Below are positions 1-9,011 of a DNA stretch of 35,246 nucleotides, piece after piece. Position numbers and translations under genes: made by a program. Position 1 is the stretch's first letter; every line of letters starts with the position of its first letter. This DNA is from Planktomarina sp. (GTDB taxonomy: Bacteria > Pseudomonadota > Alphaproteobacteria > Rhodobacterales > Rhodobacteraceae). Where the stretch lies: positions 1 through 35,246 of the forward strand of contig JAHDCP010000017.1 of the NCBI GenBank assembly GCA_020629775.1, read 5' to 3'. The notes beneath the pieces were generated by a model. That model saw nothing but the letters and a program-made list of their open reading frames with translations, was not told where the DNA came from and ran no database searches.

Positions 1-315
1 ACCATGGCCCAACTGATGGCGCCCATGACCCCGCACCTGGCGGAAGATATTTGGTCCCATTTGGGCGGCGAAGGTTTGGTGGTGAACGCCCCTTGGCCCA
101 TCGCCGATGAAACCATGATGGTGGAAGATGAAGTGACATTGCCCATCCAAATCAACGGCAAACGCCGAGGCGAAATGGTGGTGTCCAAAGACATCGCAAA
201 AGACGTGCTTGAAAAAATGGTGCTGGACCACGAAGCTGTGGTCAAAGCTTTGGACGGCGGTGCGCCCAAAAAGCTGATCGTTGTACCGGGGCGGATTGTG
301 AATGTTGTTGTCTAA
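1..315 (+). CDS. leuS: Leucyl-tRNA synthetase, C-terminal fragment (5' end outside window)
   Basis: The open frame enters from the left edge and ends with TAA at 313-315, so only about the last 104 residues are seen. The visible part fits the end of the class I synthetase that charges tRNA-Leu: the tail of the anticodon-binding helical domain ([13 protein letters not shown], then NAPWP) followed by the small C-terminal domain with the typical VQ-like strand ([11 protein letters not shown]) and the closing [14 protein letters not shown]. In alphaproteobacteria leuS is commonly followed by lptE and holA, as here, which supports the call. The stop codon lies inside lptE (14-base overlap), so the two are probably translationally coupled. 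The catalytic HIGH and KMSKS motifs lie outside the window. Confidence 0.93.
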   Translation, partial: TMAQLMAPMTPHLAEDIWSHLGGEGLVVNAPWPIADETMMVEDEVTLPIQINGKRRGEMVVSKDIAKDVLEKMVLDHEAVVKALDGGAPKKLIVVPGRIVNVVV

Positions 316-775
316 CAGACGTTGGTTTTTGGCTGGGGCTTTGGCCCTGGCAGGGTGCGGGTTTACGCCTGTATATGGCCCAGGGGCCAATACAAATTTA
401 CGCGGCCTGGTGTTGGTGCAGGCCCCCACCACCCGCGAAGAATTTGAACTGGTGCGGGCTTTGGAATTGCGTTTGGGGCAACCATCGGCAGCGCAGTATT
501 CCTTGGATTACACCCTGACCATTTCAGAGGAAGCCGTGGTGGTTGCCCAAAACCAAGTCCAGTCGCGTTTCAATGTTATTGGTGTGTTGGACTATGTCTT
601 GAAATCCAGTGACGGCGATCCCGTGACCAACGGCCAAGCCAAGGCGTTCACCAGTTATTCCAGCACGGGATCCACAGTGGCCACCGACCAATCCCAACGC
701 GACGCAAGGGATCGTTTGATGGGTTTGTTGGCAGATCAAACCCTGGCACGGCTGGCCGCCGACATGGCCCCATGA
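302..775 (+). CDS. lptE: LPS assembly lipoprotein LptE
   Basis: 157 residues. The N-terminus is a lipoprotein signal: basic start (SNRRW), hydrophobic core and lipobox LAGC with the acylated Cys at residue 19, followed by GFTPVYGPG, which is typical of LptE/RlpB proteins. LptE is the outer-membrane lipoprotein that plugs and assembles the LptD barrel for lipopolysaccharide export. The gene starts inside the end of leuS and its stop overlaps the holA start by 4 bases, the usual leuS-lptE-holA order of this group. The chosen ATG directly precedes the basic n-region. Sequence conservation in this family is low, so the call rests on the lipobox, size and gene order. Confidence 0.87.
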   Translation: MLLSNRRWFLAGALALAGCGFTPVYGPGANTNLRGLVLVQAPTTREEFELVRALELRLGQPSAAQYSLDYTLTISEEAVVVAQNQVQSRFNVIGVLDYVLKSSDGDPVTNGQAKAFTSYSSTGSTVATDQSQRDARDRLMGLLADQTLARLAADMAP

Positions 776-1797
776 AAGTTCCCGCCCGGGACATTGCGGC
801 CTTTGCGGCCAAACCCCCACCCGGGCTTCCAGGTATCTTGATTTTCGGCCAGGACGCCATGCGCGTGGCGTTGCGCCGCAAAGCACTGGTGGACGCCCTG
901 ACCGGCCCCGGTGCCGAAGAAGAAATGCGCCTGACCCGCATGGCCGGCGGGGATGCCCGCAAAGACCCAGCTGCCGTTGCCGATGCAGTCAAAGCCGTGG
1001 GGTTTTTCCCCGGCCCCCGTGTGGTGCATGTGGATGAAGTCAACGACCAAGCCGCACCCGCGGTTTTGTCTGCCCTTGAACAGTGGGAAAACGGTGATGC
1101 AACCCTGGTGATTACCGCAGGGGGGCTGAAACCCACTTCAAAATTGCGCAAAGCGTTTGAAAGCCACCCCCACGCCGCCACGCTGGCAATATACAACAAC
1201 CCGCCATCCCGTGCGGAAGTGGAAGCCATTCTGAACAAAGCTGGGATAAAAGACGTTGACCGCGATGCGAGTGCAGCTTTGGACGCCATGTCACGCGACT
1301 TGGATCCCGGTGATTTTGCCCAGTTTGCAGAAAAACTGGCGCTTTACACACTGGATCAAGGGCGCCCCGTGTCTGCCACTGATGTGGACATTTGCGCCCC
1401 ACAATCCGTTGAAGCAGGCTTGGACGATGTTTTGCATTCTGTTGCAGAAGCCCGCACCAAAGATCTGATCCCATTGCTGCATCGCATGGCCGCCCAAGGG
1501 GTGTCGCCCACGGCATTGTGCATCGGGGCATTGCGCCATTTCCGCAGCTTACACGTGGCCGCCAGTGATCCAGGCGGTGCAGCCCAAGGGGTGGGCCGCT
1601 TGCGCCCACCCGTGTACGGCCCGCGCCGGGACCGTCTGGTGCGCCAAGCCCAAGGGTGGGGACGCCACAAGTTGGAAACGGCCCTTAGCATTTTGTTGGA
1701 AACAGATCTTAGCTTACGGTCCGCCGGACAGACCGCGCCGCAAATGGCCGTGGTGGAACGCAGCTTCATAAGACTTTCGATGTTAGGAGGACGGTAA
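772..1797 (+). CDS. holA: DNA polymerase III delta subunit
   Basis: 341 residues, the usual length for the delta subunit of the clamp loader, which opens the beta clamp during replication. The N-terminal third has the delta pattern: a short strand leading into the nucleotide-fold region (GILIFGQDAM), then FFPGPRVVHVDEVND and the NGDATLVITAGGLKPTSKLRKAFE stretch, whose central KPTSKLRK segment matches the family. The middle holds the helical lid (LALYTLDQG, then TDVDICAP) and the C-terminus the collar helices. A true Walker A is absent, as expected for delta. It begins in an ATGA overlap with lptE and ends one base into the next gene, so it belongs to the leuS-lptE-holA transcription unit. Confidence 0.92.
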   Translation: MKVPARDIAAFAAKPPPGLPGILIFGQDAMRVALRRKALVDALTGPGAEEEMRLTRMAGGDARKDPAAVADAVKAVGFFPGPRVVHVDEVNDQAAPAVLSALEQWENGDATLVITAGGLKPTSKLRKAFESHPHAATLAIYNNPPSRAEVEAILNKAGIKDVDRDASAALDAMSRDLDPGDFAQFAEKLALYTLDQGRPVSATDVDICAPQSVEAGLDDVLHSVAEARTKDLIPLLHRMAAQGVSPTALCIGALRHFRSLHVAASDPGGAAQGVGRLRPPVYGPRRDRLVRQAQGWGRHKLETALSILLETDLSLRSAGQTAPQMAVVERSFIRLSMLGGR

Positions 1798-2384
1798 TGT
1801 ACAAAGTGGTGGGCACAGGGCGCGACCGATCTTTGCGGGTCACCTGGACGCTGGAAGAATTGGGCCAGCCGTACGAACTGGTTTTCGCCAAGCCGGGATC
1901 TGATGAAGCCAAGGCGTTTAATCCAACGGGCAAAGTGCCCGCATTGATTGACCAAGGCAGCACCTTCACTGACAGCGTGGCGATCATGACATATCTGGCC
2001 GACCACCACGGCGCGCTGACATTTCAGGCAGGCACCCACGACCGCATGGTTCAAGATGGCCACACCAATTTTGTGTTGGAGGAAATGGACAGCGTCCTTT
2101 GGACGGCGGCAAAGCACAAATTCGTAAACCCAGAAGACCAGCGCGTGCCGGAAGTCAAACCGCCTTTGGTATGGGAATTCGATCGGGCCATGCAACGCTT
2201 AGAAGACCGTTTGCAGGGACCGTTTTTGATGGGTGAAACCATGACCATCGCGGATATTTTGGCGGTGCACTGCTTGAACTGGGGGTTTGCTGCAAAGTTC
2301 AACACCCCCAGCCAAGCGTTGCGGGATTATTCCAAACGTATGCGCGATCGGCCCGCTTACAAACGCGCGTTGCCGCCAGCGTAA
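1797..2384 (+). CDS. Glutathione S-transferase family protein
   Basis: 195 residues with the two-domain GST layout. An N-terminal thioredoxin-like half of about 75 residues carries the cis-Pro glutathione-site motif GKVPALID and the following DSVAIMTYLA (residues about 40-70). A helical C-terminal half contains the MTIADILAVHCLNW segment, matching the conserved Asp-containing N-capping box of GSTs. The ATG overlaps the holA stop (TAATG), with a strong Shine-Dalgarno AGGAGG at 1785-1790, so it is translated as the last gene of the leuS-lptE-holA group. The substrate cannot be told. Its 3' end overlaps the convergent flavoprotein gene by 28 bases. Confidence 0.85.
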   Translation: MYKVVGTGRDRSLRVTWTLEELGQPYELVFAKPGSDEAKAFNPTGKVPALIDQGSTFTDSVAIMTYLADHHGALTFQAGTHDRMVQDGHTNFVLEEMDSVLWTAAKHKFVNPEDQRVPEVKPPLVWEFDRAMQRLEDRLQGPFLMGETMTIADILAVHCLNWGFAAKFNTPSQALRDYSKRMRDRPAYKRALPPA

Positions 2385-3544
2385 GCCACTGCCCCCAAGC
2401 CCGCGGCACGCCCCGTGGCAAAACAAGTGGTCAGCAGATACCCCCCCGTTGGGGCATCCCAATCCAGCATTTCGCCTGCGCAAAAAACGCCCGGGTGGGA
2501 TTTTAACATCAACCTGTCCGTCAGCGCGCCCGGCGCAATGCCACCTGCCGTGGAAATCGCTTCGTCCATGGGGAACGGATCGCCCAGCGCCAGCGGCAGC
2601 GCCTTGATGACTTGGGCCAATTCCGATGGGTCGTTTGGCAAATCACGCACGGCTTCGCGCAGCAACGCAATTTTCAGCGGTGATAATCCCAGCGCTTTGC
2701 GCAAGTGGTTGGACAGTGATGTTTTGCCACGCGGTTTCGCCAGTTTTTGGGTCACAAAGTCCACATCGCGATCAGGCAGCAAATCAATGTTGAACGCACC
2801 ACCCTTTTGCAAAGTTGCGGCCAAAGTATAAATCCCGCCGCCTTCGATCCCGCGTTTGGTGATGATCGCCTCACCCCGCGACGCCACATCGCCTGCGGTC
2901 AAAGCGCACGCCTTCAGCGGCACACCAAAAAAACGATCCATATGGTTGGACCAGTTCACATGGAACCCACAGTTCGATGCCCGGAACGGCACGACTTGCA
3001 CACCCTGTTTGAACACGGGGTTTGCCCAGGTTCCGTCAGACCCCAGGCGTGCCCAACTGGCGCCCCCAAGGGCAAGGACCGTAACGTCAGCCTCAATTTG
3101 CACGGGTCCATCTGGCGTTTCGAATTGCCCGGGCACGGACAGATCAGGCACCCATGTGTGGCGTGTTTTGAACGTGACCCCCAACGCCGCCAACCGCTGC
3201 AGCCAAGCCCGCAACAAAGGCGACGCTTTCATTGCTTTGGGAAAGACCCGGCCCGTTGTGCCGGTGAAAATGGGTTGCCCCAAATCGGTTGCAAAGTCCT
3301 GCACCGCGGATGGCCCAAAACCCGCAACGGCGGACGCCACAGGCGTTGTCATTGCAATGGCATCGGCAAAGGTGGTTTCGGGTTCATCTTTGGTCAGGTT
3401 AAGACCGGATTTACCCGCCATCAAAAATTTGCGGCCCATCGATGGCATTTTGTCTGCCACAGTGACGTCCAGCCCCGCTTGGGCCATCACGTCAGCCGCC
3501 ATCAGCCCTGCTGGGCCGCCACCAATGACCAGTGCGCGGGTCAT
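2357..3544 (-). CDS. NAD(P)/FAD-dependent oxidoreductase, HI0933/BaiN-like (TIGR03862-type)
   Basis: 395 residues. The N-terminus is a clear FAD-binding Rossmann motif (VIGGGPAGLMAA, residues 6-17), followed by the family signature GRKFLMAGKSGLNLT near residues 37-51. The C-terminus has the second flavin motif, with AGEMLDWDAPTGGYLL and the closing CFATGRAAG. These are hallmarks of the HI0933-like flavoproteins, a widespread group of unclear physiological role, some members of which reduce bile-acid intermediates (BaiN) in gut bacteria. The start overlaps the stop of the upstream MscS-type gene by 4 bases, so the two are co-transcribed. No partner suggests a substrate. Confidence 0.87.
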   Translation of the reverse strand: MTRALVIGGGPAGLMAADVMAQAGLDVTVADKMPSMGRKFLMAGKSGLNLTKDEPETTFADAIAMTTPVASAVAGFGPSAVQDFATDLGQPIFTGTTGRVFPKAMKASPLLRAWLQRLAALGVTFKTRHTWVPDLSVPGQFETPDGPVQIEADVTVLALGGASWARLGSDGTWANPVFKQGVQVVPFRASNCGFHVNWSNHMDRFFGVPLKACALTAGDVASRGEAIITKRGIEGGGIYTLAATLQKGGAFNIDLLPDRDVDFVTQKLAKPRGKTSLSNHLRKALGLSPLKIALLREAVRDLPNDPSELAQVIKALPLALGDPFPMDEAISTAGGIAPGALTDRLMLKSHPGVFCAGEMLDWDAPTGGYLLTTCFATGRAAGLGAVAYAGGNARL

Positions 3545-4854
3545 CCTTTGATGGTTTTCACTTCGCCCTTCAGTTCCACAACACGTTGTGGGTACGGAAT
3601 GGTTATGTTGTTTTCTTTAAGCGCGTTCCAAATCAAGAACAGCACGTCCGAAGTGAACTTGTTAGGACCATCGTCCAACCCGTTGACCCAAATTTCCACA
3701 GCGAACTCTATACCACTGTCCCCGAAGGCTCGTAATTCGCAGTCCGGCGGATATGGCAGGTCCAGCACTTTAGGGTGGGTCGCCACCGCCGCTTCGACAA
3801 TGCCAGGCACCAAATTAATATCGGTGTCATAAGACACAGAAAACGGCGCTTCGTACCGGTTGGCACTGCCACTGTCAGAATAATTGATGACCCGGGTGAT
3901 GATGAAATCTTCGTTCGGGACAACGATCCATTTCCCATCAAAGGTTTCCAAGATAATCGCGCGGGACAACATCTTCACGATCTTGCCTTGTTCACCGCCA
4001 TCCAGTTCCACGTAATCCCCGACCGTGGCTTGGCCTTCCAGCAACAAGATCACGCCAGAGATGAAGTTGGACGCAATCTTTTGCAGACCAAACCCAAGCC
4101 CCACACCGATGGCACCCCCAAGCACCGTCAGGGCAGACAGGCTGATATCCATCACGTTCATCAAGACCAAGAACGCAATGCCGTAGATGGCAATCTCGGA
4201 CGTTTTGGCCGCCAACTGTCGGGTGGCCGGTTCCATTTCATCTTGTTGATTGATGTAATCGGAAGACCGCGAATTGGACCAACCGCCCAGCCAGAAAATA
4301 ATGCCGCCAAAGGCCACTAATTTCAGCAACCACAACAAATCAAACGACAGGTTCCCCAATGGAACAACGGTGCCCGCCAGGAAATCCAGAACCGGCTGCA
4401 ACATTCCAACAACGTACAGCAAACCAGCGGGGATCAAGAACACACGCCCCAGCGCCCGCAAAATTGGAACGTTAAGGATGTGCAGAACGAAAACCCGAAT
4501 GGCCAAGAAAACGAACAACCGTTTACCAAGCGCAATCACACCACTGGCGCCAAGCAGGCTGCTGCCAATCACTTCAGCCGCGGCGGTCAGGCCATAGGCC
4601 AGCAACGGCGTAATCAACGGGATGAACATCAACAAGAAAGCGCCCGTGGATTGCAACGCAGTGTGCTTGTTGGGTCCAAAGGTCAGGGCTTTGTTCAAGA
4701 TGGGCGATACCATAGCCGCCACAAGCCGCGCCAAGAAATAGGCCGCCACCACCAAGCCAAACTGAATCCAAGCTTGGGGGCTTAACAACCACGCCATCAA
4801 TTGATCTATGCCATCCCCGGCATATTTTTGGAAAAGCGCCTGAATTTGTTCCAT
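3541..4854 (-). CDS. MscS-family mechanosensitive ion channel
   Basis: 437 residues with about five or six hydrophobic segments in the first 250, for example around residues 25-50, 70-95, 105-125, 140-160 and 185-205. Next comes the pore-lining helix and MscS beta domain: SALTVLGGAIGVGLGFGLQ, then ASNFISGVILLLEG and GDYVELDGGEQGKIV, near residues 245-300. VVPNEDFI and the cytoplasmic alpha/beta vestibule follow. Such channels release solutes on hypo-osmotic shock. The extra N-terminal helices make it larger than E. coli MscS (286 aa) and similar to multi-helix MscS-like proteins. It is the first gene of a two-gene unit with the flavoprotein downstream and diverges from the DUF2125 gene. Confidence 0.9.
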   Translation of the reverse strand: MEQIQALFQKYAGDGIDQLMAWLLSPQAWIQFGLVVAAYFLARLVAAMVSPILNKALTFGPNKHTALQSTGAFLLMFIPLITPLLAYGLTAAAEVIGSSLLGASGVIALGKRLFVFLAIRVFVLHILNVPILRALGRVFLIPAGLLYVVGMLQPVLDFLAGTVVPLGNLSFDLLWLLKLVAFGGIIFWLGGWSNSRSSDYINQQDEMEPATRQLAAKTSEIAIYGIAFLVLMNVMDISLSALTVLGGAIGVGLGFGLQKIASNFISGVILLLEGQATVGDYVELDGGEQGKIVKMLSRAIILETFDGKWIVVPNEDFIITRVINYSDSGSANRYEAPFSVSYDTDINLVPGIVEAAVATHPKVLDLPYPPDCELRAFGDSGIEFAVEIWVNGLDDGPNKFTSDVLFLIWNALKENNITIPYPQRVVELKGEVKTIKG

Positions 4855-5049
4855 CGTCGATCCCCTACGATGTTATGTGCGGTATTGTGCGCACTTTGGA
4901 AACAAAAGTAAGGCCTGCCGCCCCCATAGTACAGTCGATAGTCGCATGGTTTTTGGGTCTGTGCAGTTTTTCGCCAGAAATTGGTGCGGGGGGTTTTGTT
5001 TGACGCGCCTGCGCGATAGCCTGAATTGAAATTTACCACGGAGATTTCC

Positions 5050-6534
5050 ATGAAAACCACTTTTCAAACAGGGGCAGCCATTTGCGCCCTTACCGTTTTC
5101 GCCGCGCCAGCATTCGCCCTTACAGCAGAAGAAGTCTGGGCCAAATACGAACAAATGCTAACGGCAAATCCGGACATAAAAGTGCAAGTTGCCAACGAAA
5201 CCAAAGACGGATCTGTCTTGACGGTTTCGGGTATCACCATGGACTATGAAGAAGCTAGCTTCGGCTTGAAGTACACAATTGACGCGGTACGCTTTGAAGA
5301 ATTGGGGAACGGGTCAGTTCAGATCGAAACGTCCGAAACCATCCCATTTTTCGTGTCGTTCGAAGATGCGGGCAAACCGATAAACATTGAGTTTGAATAT
5401 TCCCAAAATGACGCGACGGTCATTGTGAATGGTACCGTCGATCAAATGAACTTCGACACGAAAATTGCAGAAGCCAATCTGAAATTGACGGAAGTGGGCG
5501 ACGAAAATGGCCCTGTTGACGCAGACTTCAGTTTATCCGTGCGCGATGTGGTCGCCGGAAACTCTGTTGACGCAAACAACAAACAAAACGGAACGTTTTC
5601 ATCGAAAGCAATGGCAATTGATTTTGCTTTCAAAGACCCCGAGTCCGGCCAAGCCGCAGATGGCACGATGATTGCCAACGATTTGTCCGGCAGCTTTGCG
5701 GGCAATTTGGATGCGCTGGCGATGTTGGGGAAACCCGGGGCCATCAACCCAAACATGCGTGTGCAATACGGGTATGACACCCTTTCGGGCCAAATCAATG
5801 TTCCTGTAGGTGGCATGGCCATGAATGCGGAATTCTCCAGTGGTGCCTCCAATGTTGAATACAACTTCACCGACACTGTAATCTCCGGCGTTTCGTCGCT
5901 GAAATCGTTGGATATGAAATACAATATCCCCATGATGCCTTTCCCAATTGAAGCATCTTTGGCCGAAGCAGGTGGGTCGGTTGTAATCCCAGTAAAGCAA
6001 CACACACGCGCACCGGTGGAATATGGGTTATATATGCGGGACGTTGTCCTCAGCGATATGATCTGGGCGATGTTTGATGCCGGTGCCGCCCTGCCCCGGG
6101 ACCCGATCACTTTAGAAATGAAATTTGTCGGCGAAGCTGAATTGAGTTTCGACATTTTCAATCTTGATCCAGAAAAAATGGAAAACATTGAAGACCCTGG
6201 CAAGCTGCACACCATGAACTTGGAAACACTTCTGCTGCGGGCTGCGGGGGCGGAATTGACTGGCAGTGGCGCGTTCACGTTTGACAACATGGACCTGGAA
6301 ACATTTGGTGGGTTCCCCCGCCCCATGGGCACAGCCATGTTCAACTTGGTGGGGGCCAACGCCCTGTTGGATAAGTTGCCTGCCACAGGCTTGGTCAAAG
6401 CAGAAGACCTGTTGCCCGTGCGCATGATGATGGGGATGTTCACCCAACCCGGCGATGGCGAAGACAGCCTGAAAACCGAAGTGGAAGTGAACGCAGACGC
6501 CCACGTGCTGGTGAATGGCGTGCGGATGCGGTAA
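5050..6534 (+). CDS. DUF2125-type secreted protein
   Basis: I place the start at the second in-frame ATG (5050). It is preceded by ACGGAG at 5038-5043 and opens a Sec signal peptide (MKTTFQTG, hydrophobic core, cleavage around AFA-LT); the upstream ATG at 5026 lacks both. The mature protein, about 470 residues, is acidic and rich in beta-strand pattern, with MDYEEA near the N-terminus and a helical EDLLPVRMMMGMF segment near the end. I recognise it as resembling DUF2125 proteins of Rhodobacterales, which are presumed periplasmic or envelope proteins without known function. It lies 35 bases upstream of pmbA on the same strand. The domain name is from memory and no function is claimed. Confidence 0.68.
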   Translation: MKTTFQTGAAICALTVFAAPAFALTAEEVWAKYEQMLTANPDIKVQVANETKDGSVLTVSGITMDYEEASFGLKYTIDAVRFEELGNGSVQIETSETIPFFVSFEDAGKPINIEFEYSQNDATVIVNGTVDQMNFDTKIAEANLKLTEVGDENGPVDADFSLSVRDVVAGNSVDANNKQNGTFSSKAMAIDFAFKDPESGQAADGTMIANDLSGSFAGNLDALAMLGKPGAINPNMRVQYGYDTLSGQINVPVGGMAMNAEFSSGASNVEYNFTDTVISGVSSLKSLDMKYNIPMMPFPIEASLAEAGGSVVIPVKQHTRAPVEYGLYMRDVVLSDMIWAMFDAGAALPRDPITLEMKFVGEAELSFDIFNLDPEKMENIEDPGKLHTMNLETLLLRAAGAELTGSGAFTFDNMDLETFGGFPRPMGTAMFNLVGANALLDKLPATGLVKAEDLLPVRMMMGMFTQPGDGEDSLKTEVEVNADAHVLVNGVRMR

Positions 6535-6569
6535 CCCGCCTGCAACACATTCCAACACGGATTCCGTTT

Positions 6570-7916
6570 ATGACCCAGGACTTGGCAAACCTTACCGATC
6601 AAGCATTGGCCGCTGCCAAGTCCGCCGGGGCTGATGGCGCTGATGCGCTGGCGGTTTCTGAAACGTCCCTTTCTATTGCGGTGCGCGAAGGCGCCCTGGA
6701 CCAAGCGGACCGTTCGGAAGGCGTGCGCTTGGGACTGCGCGTTATGGTTCAGGGACGGCAGGCTTGTATCTCCACCTCTGATATCCGGGCAGAAGCTTTG
6801 GCCGAAATGTCTGAACGTGCTGTGGCCATGGCCAAAGTCGCGCCCGAAGACCCTTACATTCGCCAAGCTGAACCTGGTGCGTTTGCCACCAATGTGGATG
6901 CAACAGCATTGGATCTTTTTGATCCGTCCGACGAACCAGAAGCCGCCCAGTTGCAAGACCGGGCTTTGGCTGCGGAAACGGCCGCCATGGGTGTGGATGG
7001 GGTCAGCCAGATCCAATCCGCAGAAGCCGCCTTTGGGGCATCGCAGTTTCACTTGGCCACCAGCCAAGGGTTTTCCGCCGGATACAGCCGCACATCCCAT
7101 CACATTGCTTGCGTCGCCGTGGCGGGTGAAGGCACATCCAAGGTGCGCGATCACGATTTTGATGCGCGCATTTATAACTCAGATTTGCGCAGTGCCACCG
7201 ATATTGGAACGCGCGCAGGCGAACGCACCGTGGCCAGTTTGGCCCCCCGCAAACCGCCCACAGGCACATTCCCCGTTTTGTATGACGAACGGGTGTCGGG
7301 CACTTTGATTGGTCACTTGCTGGCCGCCAGCAACGGATCATCCGTGGCCCGTGGGGCCACTTGGTTGCGGGACAAACTGGGGCAATCTGTTTTACCCGCT
7401 GGTATGGATTTGGTGGAAGAACCCCACCGCGCCCGCGTTGGCAGTTCACTGCCCTTCGATGGTGAAGGCCTGCCCACCGCAAAACGTTCCATTGTAACCG
7501 ATGGCGTTTTGCAGGGCTGGACCATGGACATGTCCACTGCCGCACGTTTGGGATTGGAAAGCACCGCATCAGCCCGGCGCGGCACGTCCGCCCCGCCATC
7601 ACCCGGTGTGGGGAACGTACGGCTGACCCAAGGCACGCAAACCCGTGACGCATTGCTGCGCGACATGGGCACGGGTTTGCTTTTGACATCGCTTATTGGG
7701 TCGTCGATCAACGACACATCCGGCGACTATTCGCGGGGCGCGGGTGGCTTCTGGGTGGAAAACGGCGAAATCCAATATGCTGTCAGCGAATGCACCATTG
7801 CTGGGAACCTGTTGTCCATGTTGGCCACGATCGTTCCGGCCAATGACGCGCGTCAGCATATGTCGCGCCCGATCCCATCCTTGCTGGTGGAAGGATTGAC
7901 GATTGCAGGCGCATGA
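6570..7916 (+). CDS. pmbA: TldD/PmbA family protein (TldE/PmbA-like metalloprotease subunit)
   Basis: 448 residues, the usual size of PmbA/TldE. Visible family features are the N-terminal AAKSAGADGADALAV, the ADRSEGVRLGLRV segment, the mid-region VLYDERVSGTLIGHLLAA and the C-terminal GLLLTSLIGSSIND, GDYSRGAGGFWVENGEI and TIAGNLLSML. In E. coli TldD and TldE form a heterodimeric protease that matures peptides such as microcin B17; the zinc site is on TldD and TldE lacks it. I see no HExxxH here, which fits the PmbA/TldE type. No TldD is in the window. The next gene starts within its last 14 bases, so the two are coupled. Confidence 0.91.
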   Translation: MTQDLANLTDQALAAAKSAGADGADALAVSETSLSIAVREGALDQADRSEGVRLGLRVMVQGRQACISTSDIRAEALAEMSERAVAMAKVAPEDPYIRQAEPGAFATNVDATALDLFDPSDEPEAAQLQDRALAAETAAMGVDGVSQIQSAEAAFGASQFHLATSQGFSAGYSRTSHHIACVAVAGEGTSKVRDHDFDARIYNSDLRSATDIGTRAGERTVASLAPRKPPTGTFPVLYDERVSGTLIGHLLAASNGSSVARGATWLRDKLGQSVLPAGMDLVEEPHRARVGSSLPFDGEGLPTAKRSIVTDGVLQGWTMDMSTAARLGLESTASARRGTSAPPSPGVGNVRLTQGTQTRDALLRDMGTGLLLTSLIGSSINDTSGDYSRGAGGFWVENGEIQYAVSECTIAGNLLSMLATIVPANDARQHMSRPIPSLLVEGLTIAGA

Positions 7917-8685
7917 CGATCTGACCCTGTTGACGGACGCATGTTATGCCGCAGGCGAAATCGCCCAGCGGTTTTTCAAAAGCGATCCGGAAGTGTGGGA
8001 TAAGGGCGGTGACGCCGGTCCCGTAACCGAAGCAGATTTGGCCGTGGATGCCATGTTGCGCGACAAGCTGTGCACGGCGCGCCCCGACTATGGTTGGTTG
8101 TCTGAAGAAACCGAAGATGATCCAGCACGGCTGACACAAGAAAAGCTGTTCATCGCAGACCCCATCGATGGCACGCGCGCGTTCATTGAAGGAAATTCAC
8201 ACTGGGCGCATTCCATTGCCATCGCATGTGGCGGGCAAGTGACCCATGCGGCGGTGTATTTGCCGGTCAAAGACCTGATGTTTACAGCGTCCCTCGGGGC
8301 TGGGGCTTGGCTGAATGGGGATCCCATCAAACCGTCTGATCGGGAACAAACCCAAGGGGCCTGTGTTCTGGCCTCCAAAGCCAATTTCAAAGAAGAATTC
8401 TGGCCCGGTGGTTTTCCGGGCATTCGTCGCAGTTTCCGATCATCGCTTGCGTATCGCTTGTGCCTTGTGGCCCAAGGGGCATTTGATGGGATGTTGACCC
8501 TGCGGCCCACTTGGGAATGGGACATCGCCGCTGGGGTTTTGATCGTGTCCGAGGCAGGGGGCTGTGTGACCGACCAAAAGGGCAACCCAGCGGCCTTTAA
8601 CAACCCCCACCCCACGTTGAACGGCATTGTGGCCACGAACCCCCACATTCACAGTTCACTGATCCAAGGCCTGACAGGAACTTGA
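7903..8685 (+). CDS. cysQ: Inositol monophosphatase family protein, CysQ-like 3'(2'),5'-bisphosphate nucleotidase
   Basis: 260 residues with the metal-dependent phosphatase motifs of the IMPase superfamily: WLSEETEDD (metal-site Glu), DPIDGTRAFIEG (the classic DP-I/L-DGT signature) and WEWDIAAG near residue 205. CysQ enzymes hydrolyse phosphoadenosine phosphate (PAP) made during sulfate assimilation; other IMPase substrates are possible. The start is TTG at 7903, inside the end of pmbA, with a good Shine-Dalgarno (GGAAGGA, 7889-7895) seven bases before it; no ATG is available in frame near there. The location between pmbA and the DUF4170-waaA-lpxK genes is a familiar Rhodobacterales arrangement. 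Confidence 0.85.
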   Translation: MQAHDDLTLLTDACYAAGEIAQRFFKSDPEVWDKGGDAGPVTEADLAVDAMLRDKLCTARPDYGWLSEETEDDPARLTQEKLFIADPIDGTRAFIEGNSHWAHSIAIACGGQVTHAAVYLPVKDLMFTASLGAGAWLNGDPIKPSDREQTQGACVLASKANFKEEFWPGGFPGIRRSFRSSLAYRLCLVAQGAFDGMLTLRPTWEWDIAAGVLIVSEAGGCVTDQKGNPAAFNNPHPTLNGIVATNPHIHSSLIQGLTGT

Positions 8686-8743
8686 CCCACCGGGTGGATA
8701 CGCTAAGCGATATAGTACGACGTTTGCCAAAGGAGGTTTCCCC

Positions 8744-8989
8744 ATGACCCAACGCTTGCACCTTGTTTTCGGGGGGGAACTTGTTGATCCCGCCGCCAAT
8801 GTTTTCCGCGACACCGACGCCTTGGACATCGTGGGAATTTTCCCAGATTACGCCAGCGCCTATGACGCTTGGAAGAACGCGGCACACCGCACAGTGGACA
8901 ATGCCCACATGCGGTACTTTATCGCCCACCTGCACCGCTTGCGCGATGAAGAAGCGGCCGCAAGTTCAACGGAAGAACTGGGCGTATAA
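8744..8989 (+). CDS. DUF4170 family small protein
   Basis: 81 residues, probably soluble, with no signal peptide or TM segment. It opens MTQRLHLVFGGEL and contains the pattern DIVGIFPDYASAYDAWKNAA and MRYFIAHLHRL, which I recognise as the DUF4170 family, a short alphaproteobacterial protein of unknown function. The start is well supported by AAAGGAGG ending about 8 bases upstream of ATG 8744. It sits between cysQ and the waaA-like gene (22-base gap), so it is probably co-transcribed with the LPS genes, but nothing in its sequence states a role. Confidence 0.85.
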   Translation: MTQRLHLVFGGELVDPAANVFRDTDALDIVGIFPDYASAYDAWKNAAHRTVDNAHMRYFIAHLHRLRDEEAAASSTEELGV

Positions 8990-9011
8990 AACGCCCTGAA
9001 CGACCCTGGCC

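Noticed and set aside
2747-3832. A 361-codon open frame on the plus strand
   Set aside because: It runs antisense to the flavoprotein and MscS genes, both of which have clear motifs; the product is His/Cys-rich with no domain.
5000-5028. TTGACG as the -35 of a promoter for the DUF2125 gene
   Set aside because: At the proper distance there is no acceptable -10 (GAATTG), so I do not list it.
5442-7154. A 570-codon open frame on the minus strand
   Set aside because: It lies antisense to the DUF2125 gene and pmbA, has no recognisable motif and spans two real genes.
8682-8716. TTGACC and TATAGT before the DUF4170 gene as a promoter
   Set aside because: The boxes are separated by 23 bases, too far for a normal sigma-70 promoter, and no better pairing was found.
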